Assembly (NCBI GenBank): GCA_948467395.1
Contig: CAOKDX010000002.1
Span: forward strand, 1-64,000
Direction of reading: 5' to 3'
From: an uncultured Clostridia bacterium
Lineage (GTDB): Bacteria > Bacillota > Clostridia > Lachnospirales > Lachnospiraceae
DNA: 64,000 nt
Part shown: positions 54,501 through 63,700 of the stretch, one piece after another
Numbering within the stretch: position 1 is the stretch's first letter
Layout of the letters: each line of letters begins with the position of its first letter
The notes under the pieces: generated by a model
Told to the model about the DNA's origin: nothing
Database searches by the model: none
What the model saw: only the letters and a program-made list of their open reading frames with translations
Program-made: the position numbers and the translations under genes

Positions 54501-56160
54501 GGTATATCCGTGGATCGCGAAGACAAGGCTGTCAACACCAGGCGTATCCCTGATCTCCCCGCCGCCTCATCATGATATCTATTCCATCGAGGATCTGGCG
54601 CAGCTGATCTATGATCTGAAAAATGCCAATACAAACGCCCGGATTTCCGTAAAACTGGTATCCGAGTCCGGTGTCGGGACAGTGGCTGCCGGGGTGGCGA
54701 AGGCGGGAGCCGGGGTGATCCTGATCTCCGGCTACGACGGGGGGACCGGGGCGGCGCCGTCCAGTTCGATCCACAACGCCGGGCTTCCCTGGGAACTCGG
54801 ACTTGCCGAGACGCATCAGACGCTGATGATGAATGGCCTGCGCTCCAAGGTGGTCATCGAGGCAGATGGAAAGCTGATGACCGGGCGGGATGTCATGGTG
54901 GCAGCACTGCTTGGGGCAGAGGAATTTGGCTTTGCCACAGCGCCTCTGGTGACGATGGGCTGCGTCATGATGCGTGTCTGCAACCTGGATACCTGCCCGG
55001 TAGGCGTGGCGACACAGAATCCGGAGCTTCGGAAACGGTTCCGGGGAAAACCGGAATATGTGGAGAATTTTATGCGTTTTATCGCCGAAGAAGTCCGTGA
55101 GCTGATGGCAAAGCTCGGAGTGAAGAAGCTGGATGAGCTGATCGGCCGTTCGGATCTTTTGAAAGTAAGGGATGATGTGGCAGAGGATGAGCGGATGAGC
55201 AGGATCGACCTGTCACCGGTGATAGAAAATCCTTTTATCCACGATAAAAAGAGGATATTCCGTGAAAAGGATGCCTATCACTTTAAGCTAAACAAGACGA
55301 TCGATGAGAAGGTATTTCTAAAGAAATTTGCCACTGCCCTCGAGACGGGGGAGAAGGCGAAGATCAGCGCCAGAGTCACAAATATTGACCGGGCCCTCGG
55401 TACGATCCTGGGGGCAGAGATCACGAGAAGGCTTGGTGATGATGTGGAACCGGATACCTTTACGGCAGAGTGCAGCGGCAGCGGCGGTCAGAGCTTCGGC
55501 GCCTTTATCCCGAAAGGGCTCACCCTGAAGTTAAAGGGAGACAGCAATGACTATTTTGGCAAGGGGCTGTCCGGTGGAAAGCTGATCGTCTGTCCGCCGG
55601 AGAATGTGCAATACAGGGCGGAAGACAATATTATCATCGGTAATGTGGCATTGTACGGCGCCACCAGCGGCGAGGCATATATCAACGGCGTGGCAGGAGA
55701 GCGTTTCTGTGTGCGCAATTCAGGCGCCTGTGCCGTTGTGGAGGGTGTCGGGGACCACGGCTGTGAATATATGACGGGAGGCTGTGTGGTGATCCTTGGT
55801 TCTACCGGAAAAAACTTTGCCGCCGGTATGAGCGGCGGGATCGCCTATGTGCTGGATGAGAAAAGCGATCTGTACCTGAAATTAAATAAGGGACTGGTTT
55901 CCTCCAATTCCATTTCAGATAAATATGACGTTATGCAGTTAAAAGAGATGATCACTGCCCATGTGGAAGCAACCGGCTCGGAGCGGGGCAGGGAGATCCT
56001 TGAGAACTTTAGTGAATACCTTCCGAAGTTTAAGAAGATCATACCACATGATTATCAGGCAATGCTGCAGCAGATCGCCCTTGCTGAAGAAAAGGGCATG
56101 AGCAATGAACAGGCGCAGATCGAGGCATTCTATCAGCTTCAGAATAGAAAGAGAGGATGA
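51595..56160 (+). CDS. gltB: glutamate synthase large subunit
   Basis: 1521 aa. Moves the amide of glutamine to 2-oxoglutarate. The glutaminase nucleophile is Cys25 (HDNCGIGAIV), exposed after removal of a 24-residue propeptide. The central and FMN-binding domains follow (GGKVYPWIAKTR; LISGYDGGTGAAPSSSIHNAG; the 3Fe-4S cysteines in CVMMRVCNLDTCPVG near 1122), then the GXGXG beta-helix (GGQSFGAFIPKG; MTGGCVVILGSTGKNFAAGMSGG). ATG 51595 has AAAGGAGG seven bases upstream. A second in-frame start, TTG 51553 with AGGAGG eight bases before it, would add 14 residues. The gltD gene follows after six bases. Confidence 0.97.
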   Translation: MSGYVEECKRKPVGLYHPDFEHDNCGIGAIVNIKGRKTHDTVKNALEIVANLEHRAGKDGEGKTGDGVGILLQISHKFFSRVTKEMGINIGEEREYGVGMFFFPQDEFKRNQAKKMFETIIEKEGMEFLGWRQVPIAPDILGRRAVDCMPYIMQGFVKKPKETEKGLDFDRKLYIARRVFEQSNENTYVVSLSSRTIVYKGMFLVSQLRLFFDDLQDTGYESAIAIVHSRFSTNTQPSWQRAHPNRFIVHNGEINTILGNADKMLAREETMESEQLKSELHKVLPVINSEGSDSAMLDNTLEFLVMSGMDLPLAVMITIPEPWENNRYISDTKKDFYQYYATMMEPWDGPASILFSDGDLVGAVLDRNGLRPSRYYITDDDQLILSSEVGVMPISEEHVVKKDRLRPGKMLLVDTVKGELVDDDVLKEKYASAQPYGEWLDSHLVNLKEIHIPNQKIQHYEVEERRRLQKAFGYTYEEVKNSILPMAKNGGEPIAAMGHDSPLPVLSRQPQPLFNYFRQRFAQVTNPPIDAIREEVVTSTTMYIGEDGNLLQEQPENCRVLQIHNPILTDTDILKIKNMDVPGFRTAVVPITYYKNTSLEKAIDRLYLEADRAYRDGVNILILSDRGVDENHVAIPSLLAVSAMQQHLVRTKKRTSMAMILESAEPREVHHFATLLGYGASAVNPYLALDTIKRLIDSDMLDKDYYAAVSDYNDAVLHGIVKIASKMGISTIQSYQGSKIFEAIGISREVTEKYFTDTVSRIGGITLKDIEEQVEALHSKAFDPLELGVDTTLDSVGIHKSRSGREEHLYNPKTIHLLQQAAQRGDYKLFQEYSKEIDREDSFMNLRSLLGFRFPKKGIPLSQVESVDSIVKRFKTGAMSYGSISQEAHETLAIAMNRLHGKSNSGEGGESLERLASVKDEVNRCSAIKQVASGRFGVTSHYLVSAKEIQIKMAQGAKPGEGGHLPGGKVYPWIAKTRLSTPGVSLISPPPHHDIYSIEDLAQLIYDLKNANTNARISVKLVSESGVGTVAAGVAKAGAGVILISGYDGGTGAAPSSSIHNAGLPWELGLAETHQTLMMNGLRSKVVIEADGKLMTGRDVMVAALLGAEEFGFATAPLVTMGCVMMRVCNLDTCPVGVATQNPELRKRFRGKPEYVENFMRFIAEEVRELMAKLGVKKLDELIGRSDLLKVRDDVAEDERMSRIDLSPVIENPFIHDKKRIFREKDAYHFKLNKTIDEKVFLKKFATALETGEKAKISARVTNIDRALGTILGAEITRRLGDDVEPDTFTAECSGSGGQSFGAFIPKGLTLKLKGDSNDYFGKGLSGGKLIVCPPENVQYRAEDNIIIGNVALYGATSGEAYINGVAGERFCVRNSGACAVVEGVGDHGCEYMTGGCVVILGSTGKNFAAGMSGGIAYVLDEKSDLYLKLNKGLVSSNSISDKYDVMQLKEMITAHVEATGSERGREILENFSEYLPKFKKIIPHDYQAMLQQIALAEEKGMSNEQAQIEAFYQLQNRKRG

Positions 56161-56166
56161 AGAACG

Positions 56167-57648
56167 ATGGGGAAACCTACTGGTTTTATCGAATATGCGA
56201 GACAGGGAAATGAAGAGACCGGGGTAAAGGAAAGGATCCGGAATTTTAACGAATTTCATGTACCCATGAGTGAAGAGGAGCGGCGGACACAGGCGGCGCG
56301 GTGTATGGACTGTGGTGTCCCGTTCTGCCAGTCCGGCATGATGATCGGCGGTATGGCGAGCGGCTGTCCGCTGAATAATCTCTGTCCCGAATGGAACGAA
56401 TTATTATACACAGGAAATTATGAACATGCCCTGGGACGGCTGCTGAAGACAAACAACTTCCCTGAATTTACGTCCCGGGTCTGTCCGGCGCCGTGTGAGT
56501 CCGCGTGTACCTGCGGGCTCAACGATGCGCCTGTCACCATTAAAGAAAATGAACATGCCATTATCGAATATGGTTATGAACATGGACTTATGGATCCAAA
56601 ACCACCAAAGGTGCGTACCGGAAAGACAGTGGCAGTGATCGGATCCGGCCCTGCCGGACTGGCGGCAGCTGACCAGTTAAATAAGCGCGGGCACAGCGTC
56701 ACCGTATTCGAGAGGGAAGACCATCCGGGAGGGCTGCTGATGTATGGAATCCCCAATATGAAACTTGACAAATCTGTGATTGAACGTAAAATTAAAGTAA
56801 TGGAGGCAGAGGGGGTCATCTTCCGGGTAAATGTCAATGTCGGAGTTGACGTTACGGCAGAAGAACTGCGGCAGAACTTTGACCGTGTTGTGCTTGCCTG
56901 CGGCGCATCCCGTCCAAGAGACATCAAGGCAGCCGGCAGGGAGGCAGAGGGAATCCATTTTGCAGTCGACTACCTGAAACGGGTGACGAAGCACCTCCGT
57001 GATCCAGAGTATACCGACTATATCAGTGCAGAGGGCAAAAATGTCCTGGTGATCGGCGGCGGTGATACAGGTAATGACTGTGTGGGTTCCTCCATCCGCC
57101 AGGGCGCAAAAAGCGTGGTACAGATGGAAATGATGCCGAGACCTCCCGTAGAGCGCCCGGAGACAAATCCGTGGCCGGAGTGGCCGAAGGTTCTCAAGAC
57201 CGATTATGGCCAGCAGGAAGCCATCGCTGTATTTGGCAGTGATCCCCGTGTCTATGAGACTACGGTGAAGGAATTTATCCCGGATGAAAAAGGGAAGTTA
57301 AAGCAGGTGAAGTGTGTCAGGCTGGCGTGGACGAAGGATGAAAAGACAGGCCGCATGAATATGAGTGAGATTCCGGGAAGCGAGTACGTCATGGATGTGG
57401 ATCTGGTATTTATCGCGGCAGGATTTCTTGGTACAGAGGACTATGTGGCAAAGGACTTTGAAGTGAAGTTGACGGAACGGATGAATGTGGCGACAAAGGC
57501 GGGAGAGTACCGGACGAACCAGAAAGACGTCTTTACGGCCGGAGATATGCACCGGGGACAGTCTTTGGTGGTCTGGGCCATCCGCGAGGGCAGGGAGGCG
57601 GCAAGGGCAGTGGATCAGGACCTGATGGGGTATACGAACCTGAATTAA
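56167..57648 (+). CDS. gltD: glutamate synthase small subunit
   Basis: 493 aa. NADPH-oxidising partner of GltB. N-terminal 4Fe-4S cysteines: CMDCGVPFC, GCPLNNLCPEWN and CPAPCESACTCG (near 35-110). FAD site VIGSGPAGLAAADQLNKRGHSV (near 155) and pyridine-nucleotide site VLVIGGGDTGNDCVG (near 295) follow, and TAGDMHRGQSLVVWAIREGREAA ends the protein. Starts six bases after gltB with AGAGGA upstream. Confidence 0.97.
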   Translation: MGKPTGFIEYARQGNEETGVKERIRNFNEFHVPMSEEERRTQAARCMDCGVPFCQSGMMIGGMASGCPLNNLCPEWNELLYTGNYEHALGRLLKTNNFPEFTSRVCPAPCESACTCGLNDAPVTIKENEHAIIEYGYEHGLMDPKPPKVRTGKTVAVIGSGPAGLAAADQLNKRGHSVTVFEREDHPGGLLMYGIPNMKLDKSVIERKIKVMEAEGVIFRVNVNVGVDVTAEELRQNFDRVVLACGASRPRDIKAAGREAEGIHFAVDYLKRVTKHLRDPEYTDYISAEGKNVLVIGGGDTGNDCVGSSIRQGAKSVVQMEMMPRPPVERPETNPWPEWPKVLKTDYGQQEAIAVFGSDPRVYETTVKEFIPDEKGKLKQVKCVRLAWTKDEKTGRMNMSEIPGSEYVMDVDLVFIAAGFLGTEDYVAKDFEVKLTERMNVATKAGEYRTNQKDVFTAGDMHRGQSLVVWAIREGREAARAVDQDLMGYTNLN

Positions 57649-57655
57649 AGGAACG

Positions 57656-57716
57656 TTACTGTTCACCCCCTGTTCGGGATACTTTTACGAATGATCGGGC
57701 AGGGAGTGAACAGTAA
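57656..57716 (+). promoter_or_regulatory. long stem-loop between gltD and glnA
   Basis: TTACTGTTCACCCCCTG (57656-57672) pairs with CAGGGAGTGAACAGTAA (57700-57716) with one mismatch around a 27-base loop. There is no T-tail; the glnA ribosome-binding site follows eight bases later. It could be an RNA-processing or regulatory stem, or a terminator remnant. Confidence 0.6.
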
Positions 57717-57735
57717 AAGGAATGGAGGAAAAATT

Positions 57736-59043
57736 ATGTCACATTATACGAGAGAGGATATTCTTCAACGGATTGAGGAGGAGGATGTGGAGTTTATCCG
57801 TCTCCAGTTTACGGATACCTTTGGCAATCTGAAAAATATGGCAGTTACGGCAAAACAGATCGATGTCGTACTGGATGGACAGTGTATGTTTGACGGGGCG
57901 GCGGTTCACGGTTTTGACACAACCCATGTCGATGAACTGGTATTGATACCGGATCTGGATACCTTTACGATTTTTCCGTGGCGGCCCCAGAGGGGGAGAG
58001 TGGCACGGTTTATCTGCGACGTCCGCTATCCGGACGGGACTCCCTTTGTGGCGGATTCCCGGCATATCCTGAAGGAAGTCATCAGGGAGGCAGAAAAGGA
58101 AGGATACACCTTTAATGTAGGACCGGAATCGGAATTCTTTTTATTTGACACGGCAGAAGATGGATCGCCTACTACCACAACAACGGAAAAAGGAGATTTT
58201 TTTGATATCGGTCCTGTGGACGCCGGGGAAAATGCGAGAAGGGATATCGTGCTGTCGCTGTCAGAGATGGGATTTGAGATGGAGTCTTCCTATCATTCCA
58301 ATGAGGCGGCCCAGCATCAGATAGACTTTAAGTTCAGCGACGGCATCCATACGGCAGACAATATTATGACCTACAAGCTGGCGGTCCGCACTGTCGCAAG
58401 AAGGCACGGGCTTCATGCTACCTTTATGCCAAAGCCCAATTATGGGAAAAAGGGTTCCGGTATGTTTTTGAACCTGTTTCTATGTAAGGATGGGAAGAAT
58501 ATATTTAGTGACCCGGAGGAATACTATGGCCTGAGCAGGACGGCATATCATTTTATGGCGGGTATCATGCATCACATCAAGGGACTGACATTGATCAATA
58601 ATCCCATCATCAATTCCTACAAACGGCTGGTCCCGGGCTATAATGCACCGGTGAATATCAGCTGGTCAAGAAAAAACCGCACGCCGCTGATGCGTATCAC
58701 AAGCACGGGGAAAATGGGGCCCCGCATCGTTCTCCGCAGTCCGGACGGCGCAAGCAATCCGTATCTTGTCCTTGCCGGCTGTCTTTCCGCGGGACTGGAA
58801 GGGATACGAAATGAGATGGAGCCGCCGGTAAGTCTGGATGAGGCGTCGGCAGATACTAAGTTTGATATCCTTCCGCGCACACTGATGGAGGCGGTTCAGG
58901 AATTTGAAAAAGATACTTTTCTCCAACATGTCTTTGGGGAACAGCTGTCGCAGATTATGATCGCGAAAAAACGGGAAGAGTGGAACCGGTTCTGTGAACA
59001 GGTTACTGCCTGGGAAGTCGAAAAATATCTGGATCGGATCTAG
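57736..59043 (+). CDS. glnA: glutamine synthetase type I
   Basis: 435 aa. Makes glutamine from glutamate, ammonia and ATP. The beta-grasp start is VEFIRLQFTDTFGNLKNMAV; the Glu metal ligands lie in GPESEFFLFD (near 130); ATFMPKPNYGKKGSGMFLN (near 237) and NRTPLMRITSTG with RIVLRSPDGASNPYL complete the site. The length fits GSI-alpha (Bacillus/Clostridium), which is feedback-regulated and not adenylylated. GGAGG seven bases before ATG 57736; a longer frame from 57691 crosses the stem-loop. Confidence 0.96.
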   Translation: MSHYTREDILQRIEEEDVEFIRLQFTDTFGNLKNMAVTAKQIDVVLDGQCMFDGAAVHGFDTTHVDELVLIPDLDTFTIFPWRPQRGRVARFICDVRYPDGTPFVADSRHILKEVIREAEKEGYTFNVGPESEFFLFDTAEDGSPTTTTTEKGDFFDIGPVDAGENARRDIVLSLSEMGFEMESSYHSNEAAQHQIDFKFSDGIHTADNIMTYKLAVRTVARRHGLHATFMPKPNYGKKGSGMFLNLFLCKDGKNIFSDPEEYYGLSRTAYHFMAGIMHHIKGLTLINNPIINSYKRLVPGYNAPVNISWSRKNRTPLMRITSTGKMGPRIVLRSPDGASNPYLVLAGCLSAGLEGIRNEMEPPVSLDEASADTKFDILPRTLMEAVQEFEKDTFLQHVFGEQLSQIMIAKKREEWNRFCEQVTAWEVEKYLDRI

Positions 59044-59060
59044 TTAGGGAGGGATCAGCT

Positions 59061-59603
59061 ATTCTATGCCTGATCGTGGCATTTTCAAAATTGGATGATG
59101 CAAAAAAAATAAAAAATGTTTTGAACCGGAATGGATATAATGATATACTAGCATGTAACAGCGCATCCCAGGTGATCACTGCCGCCAATGAGAATGACGG
59201 CGGTATTGTGCTGTGCGGATACCGGCTGCCGGATATGCATTACAGTGAATTGTATGGTTATCTCCCCAGGGAGTACCAGATGCTTCTGGTGGCATCGCCT
59301 GTCCGGCTGCAGGAGTGTACGTCCGGGGATATTTTGTGCCTTTCCATGCCGTTTCACATACACGAACTCGTCAATACGATAGAGACGATGATGCTGGATC
59401 TGAACCGCCGGCAGCGCAGGACAAGACCGTTACAGAAGAAACGTAACGAAAAAGAGCAGCGGATCATAGAGGATGCCAAACAGCTTCTTATGGAGAGGAA
59501 CCATCTCTCAGAAAAGGAAGCTCACAAATACATACAAAAGCTTAGCATGGACAGTGGTAACAGTCTGGTGGAAACCGCTGAAATGATACTGGTTTCAGAG
59601 TAA
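59061..59603 (+). CDS. ANTAR-domain response regulator (RNA-binding antiterminator)
   Basis: About 180 aa. A degenerate receiver domain (LIVAFSKLDDAKKIKNVLNRNGY; VLCGYRLPDMHYSEL; ILCLSMPFHIHELVNT) lacks the usual phospho-acceptor aspartates. It is followed by a basic linker and an ANTAR domain (EKEQRIIEDAKQLLMERNHLSEKEAHKYIQKLSMDSGNSLVETAEMIL). ANTAR domains bind paired RNA hairpins and stop termination. Start problem: GGAGGG (59048-59053) is seven bases before an in-frame ATT (59061); the next in-frame usual start, GTG 59076, has no site and cuts the first strand. ATG 59065 is in the wrong frame but would give MLIVAFSK if one C of ATGCCTG were absent. Confidence 0.85.
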   Translation: MLCLIVAFSKLDDAKKIKNVLNRNGYNDILACNSASQVITAANENDGGIVLCGYRLPDMHYSELYGYLPREYQMLLVASPVRLQECTSGDILCLSMPFHIHELVNTIETMMLDLNRRQRRTRPLQKKRNEKEQRIIEDAKQLLMERNHLSEKEAHKYIQKLSMDSGNSLVETAEMILVSE

Positions 59604-59620
59604 AACGAATGGAGGATTAC

Positions 59621-60730
59621 ATGAAAGCATACCTGATACTGGAAGATGGAACGGTTTTTACTGGTAAAAGTATGGGAAGTACAAGAGAGATCATCAGCGA
59701 GATCGTATTCAATACTTCCATGACCGGATATCTGGAAGTTCTTACCGATCCCAGTTATGCGGGACAGGCAGTGGTGATGACATATCCGCTGATCGGCAAT
59801 TACGGGATCTGCCGTAAGGATATGGAGGCGAAGGGATCCCACACCGATGGATTTATCGTCCGGGAATTATCCCGTCTGGGGAGCAATTTCCGAAGTGAGC
59901 AGAGTATCCAGGATTTTCTGACAGAGCAGGGGATTCCCGGCATTGAGGGCATCGACACCCGTGCCCTGACAAAGATCCTGAGAGAGAAGGGGACGATGAA
60001 CGGTATGATCACTACCGCAGAGCCGGAGGATCTGGATGCCGTTCTTTCAAAAATTAAAGATTATTCCGTCCGGGGCGTTGTCCGAAAGGTGACGACAAAG
60101 GAAATGATTACTTACAAACCGGGGGATCTCGATACAGATAGCAGCATTCCGGTGACGAAGAAGGTTGCTATTCTTGATGTGGGGACGAAATTCAATATCG
60201 CCAGATGCCTGCTGAAAAGGGGCTGCGAGGTTACCATATATCCGGCGCAGACAAAAGCGGAAGAGATTCTTGCGGCAGAGCCGGACGGCATTATGCTGAC
60301 CAACGGTCCCGGCGATCCGAAGGAATGCACGGAAGTGATCGCAGAGCTGAAAAAGCTGTATCAGTCCGATATTCCCATCTTCGCCATCTGCCTGGGACAC
60401 CAGCTTATGGCTCTTGCCTGCGGCTGTGATACAGAAAAAATGAAATACGGACACCGGGGCGCCAATCATCCGGTGAAGGATCTGGATACAGGGCGGGTAT
60501 ATATCTCTTCCCAGAACCACGGGTATGTGGTAAAGGAAGATTCGATCCCGGATGAGGTGGCAGAACCGGCATTTGTCAATGTCAATGACGGGACGATCGA
60601 GGGACTGGCCTATAAAAATAAAAATATATTTACCGTGCAGTTCCACCCGGAAGCCTGCAGTGGCCCAAAAGATTCCGAAGTGTTGTTTGACCGGTTTATC
60701 AAAATGATGGGAGGTGAGAGGGATGCCTAA
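59621..60730 (+). CDS. carA: carbamoyl-phosphate synthase small subunit
   Basis: 369 aa. Frees ammonia from glutamine for CarB. The N-terminal domain begins AYLILEDGTVFTGKSMGS; the class I glutaminase has FAICLGHQLMALA (Cys near 257) and the His/Glu pair in VQFHPEACSGPKDSE. GGAGG five bases before ATG 59621; the frame also opens at ATG 59609, but that overlaps the ribosome-binding site. It overlaps carB by eight bases and follows the ANTAR gene by 17, so it probably belongs to the gltB operon. Confidence 0.97.
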   Translation: MKAYLILEDGTVFTGKSMGSTREIISEIVFNTSMTGYLEVLTDPSYAGQAVVMTYPLIGNYGICRKDMEAKGSHTDGFIVRELSRLGSNFRSEQSIQDFLTEQGIPGIEGIDTRALTKILREKGTMNGMITTAEPEDLDAVLSKIKDYSVRGVVRKVTTKEMITYKPGDLDTDSSIPVTKKVAILDVGTKFNIARCLLKRGCEVTIYPAQTKAEEILAAEPDGIMLTNGPGDPKECTEVIAELKKLYQSDIPIFAICLGHQLMALACGCDTEKMKYGHRGANHPVKDLDTGRVYISSQNHGYVVKEDSIPDEVAEPAFVNVNDGTIEGLAYKNKNIFTVQFHPEACSGPKDSEVLFDRFIKMMGGERDA

Positions 60731-63700
60731 ATCACAGGGAATATCAAAGGTGTTAGTCATCGGCTCCGGCCCCATCGTGATCGGACAGGCGGCGGAATTT
60801 GACTATGCCGGAACACAGGCATGCCGTTCGCTGAAAGAAGAAGGCATGGAAGTGGTGCTGATCAATTCTAATCCGGCGACGATCATGACCGATAAGGATA
60901 TCGCAGACCGTGTCTATATCGAGCCGCTTACGCCGGATGTGGTAAAGATGCTGATCCGCAGGGAAAAGCCGGACAGTATCCTTCCCACACTGGGGGGACA
61001 GGCGGCGCTGAATATCGCCATGGAGCTGGAAGAGTCCGGCTTTCTGAAAGAGCAGAATGTCCGGCTGATCGGCACTACGGCACAGACCATCCGCAAGGCG
61101 GAAGACCGACTGGAATTTAAGGAAACGATGGAGAAGATCGGGGAGCCCATCGCTGCCAGTGTCGTAGTGGAAACTGTGGAGCATGCGGTGGAATTTGCCA
61201 AAGAGATCGGTTATCCGGTGGTGATCCGTCCTGCCTATACCCTGGGGGGGAGCGGCGGCGGTATCGCCCATGATGAAGAAGAACTGCGGGATATCTGCGC
61301 CAACGGGCTCCGTCTCAGCCGCGTGGGGCAGTGCCTGATCGAGCGCTGTATTGCCGGATGGAAAGAGATTGAATATGAGGTGATGCGGGACGCCGGCGGA
61401 AACTGCATTACGGTATGTAATATGGAAAATATCGATCCGGTGGGTGTCCATACCGGAGACAGTATCGTCGTGGCGCCTTCCCAGACACTGGCAGATAAGG
61501 AATATCAGATGCTGCGTTCCTCCGCCCTAAACATTATAAGCGAGCTGAATATCACCGGGGGCTGTAATGTGCAGTTTGCCCTGCACCCGGATAGCTTTGA
61601 ATACTGTGTGATCGAGGTGAATCCCCGCGTCAGCCGTTCCTCCGCCCTTGCCTCCAAGGCAACGGGATACCCGATCGCGAAGGTGGCGGCGAAGATCGCC
61701 CTCGGTTATACGCTGGACGAGATCCCGAATGCCATCACCGGAAAGACCTTTGCCAGCTTTGAGCCGGCGCTGGATTATTGTGTTGTGAAGATCCCGAGAC
61801 TTCCCTTTGACAAATTTATCAGGGCGAAGAGGACGCTGACGACACAGATGAAGGCAACCGGAGAGGTTATGAGCATCTGTGATAATTTTGAGGGTGCCCT
61901 GATGAAGGCGTTCCGCTCTCTGGAACAGCATATCGATAGTCTGGATATCGGACGTTATACGGACCGCTCCAAAGAAGAGCTGCTGGAGCGCGTGCATATT
62001 GTAGATGACCGCCGGATCTTTGTGATCGCAGAGCTGATCCGCAAGGGAGCTTCTTATGAAGAAATCCATGACATCACAAAGATTGATATCTGGTTTATTG
62101 ATAAGATCGCGCATCTGGTGGAGATGGAACAGACGTTAAAGACCAGGACGCTGACCAGGGAAATTCTTGCAGAGGCGAAAAGAATGGAATTTCCAGATAG
62201 GGTCATCGCAGAATATGCCGGCATTCAGGAGGAAGAGGTCCGCAGGATGAGGATTGCCAGCGGCATTACCGCTGCCTTTAAGATGGTGGATACCTGCGCC
62301 GCTGAATTTGAGGCGTCTACCCCTTATTATTACAGTGTATTTGGCAGTGAGTCTGAAGTAAAGCCGGAAAAGACGAAAAAAAAGGTTATGGTCCTTGGCT
62401 CCGGCCCCATACGGATCGGCCAGGGGATCGAATTTGATTTTTGTTCGGTACACAGTGTCTGGTCCCTGGCAAAGAGCGGGTATGAGACGATCATTGTCAA
62501 TAACAATCCAGAGACGGTGAGCACCGATTTTGATGTGGCGGACAAGCTTTATTTCGAGCCGCTGACGCCGGAGGATGTGGAGAATATCGTAGATATCGAG
62601 AAACCGGATGGTGCGGTCGTACAGTTTGGGGGACAGACTGCCATTAAACTCACAGAAGCGCTTCTGAAGATGGGGGTTCCGATCCTGGGAACGAGTGCGG
62701 AAAATGTCGATGCGGCGGAAGACCGCGAGCTCTTTGATGAGATTCTGGAGGAATGCGGTATCCCGAGGCCGGCGGGGAAGACCGTATTTACGACAGAAGA
62801 GGCGCTGGAGGCGGCAAAGGATCTGGGTTATCCGGTGCTTGTCCGCCCTTCTTATGTGCTGGGGGGACAGGGGATGCAGATCGCCATCAACGAGGATGAT
62901 ATCCGGGAATTTATGTCTATCATTAACCGTCATGTGCAGGAGCACCCGATCCTGGTGGACAAGTACCTGATGGGAAAAGAGGTGGAAGTGGACGCCGTCT
63001 GCGACGGAGAGGATATCCTGATCCCGGGGATCATGGAACATATCGAGCGCGCGGGGATCCACTCGGGAGACAGTATCTCGGTATATCCTGCCATGAGCGT
63101 GAAACCGGAGGTACAGGAAATCCTTGTGGACTATACGAAGAAACTTGCCAGAAGCCTTCATGTTGTGGGACTGATCAACATTCAGTTTATCGTGTATGAG
63201 GATGAAGTATTTGTGATCGAGGTAAACCCGCGTTCCAGCCGTACGGTTCCCTATATCAGCAAGGTAACCGGCATTCCGATCGTAAAACTGGCTTCCCGGG
63301 TGATACTTGGTGAAAAGATCAGGGATATGGGATATAAGCCGGGACTGGCGAAAAAAGCAGATTATATCGCGATCAAGATGCCGGTATTTTCCTTTGAAAA
63401 GCTAAGGGGCGCCGAGATCAGCCTGGGACCGGAGATGAAATCCACCGGTGAATGTCTTGGCATCGGTACGACTTTTAATGAAGCGCTTCATAAAGCGTTT
63501 ATGGGTGCGGGGATCAATCTTCCGAAACATAAGAAGATGATACTGACTGTCAGCGATAGTGCAAAAAGCGAAGCGGTGGAGACCGCCAGAAGATTTCAGG
63601 CTCTTGGTTATGAAGTATATTCAACAAGAGGAACGGCGAAGTTCCTTCGTGCACAGGGGATCGAGGTGATCCCGGTCAACAAGATCGAGCAGGAAGCACC

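Noticed and set aside
51303-57735. Canonical ANTAR target (two hairpins with A1/G4 hexaloops) in gltB or glnA leaders
   Set aside because: Manual folding gives a five-base inner loop in the gltB hairpin and a 27-base loop before glnA; neither matches. A covariance search could still find a divergent form.
62136-63161. 341-codon open frame on the minus strand opposite carB
   Set aside because: It lies wholly inside carB, has no ribosome-binding site or family motifs, and mirrors the codon bias of the real gene; the same holds for the 440-codon frame opposite gltB at 52426-53748.
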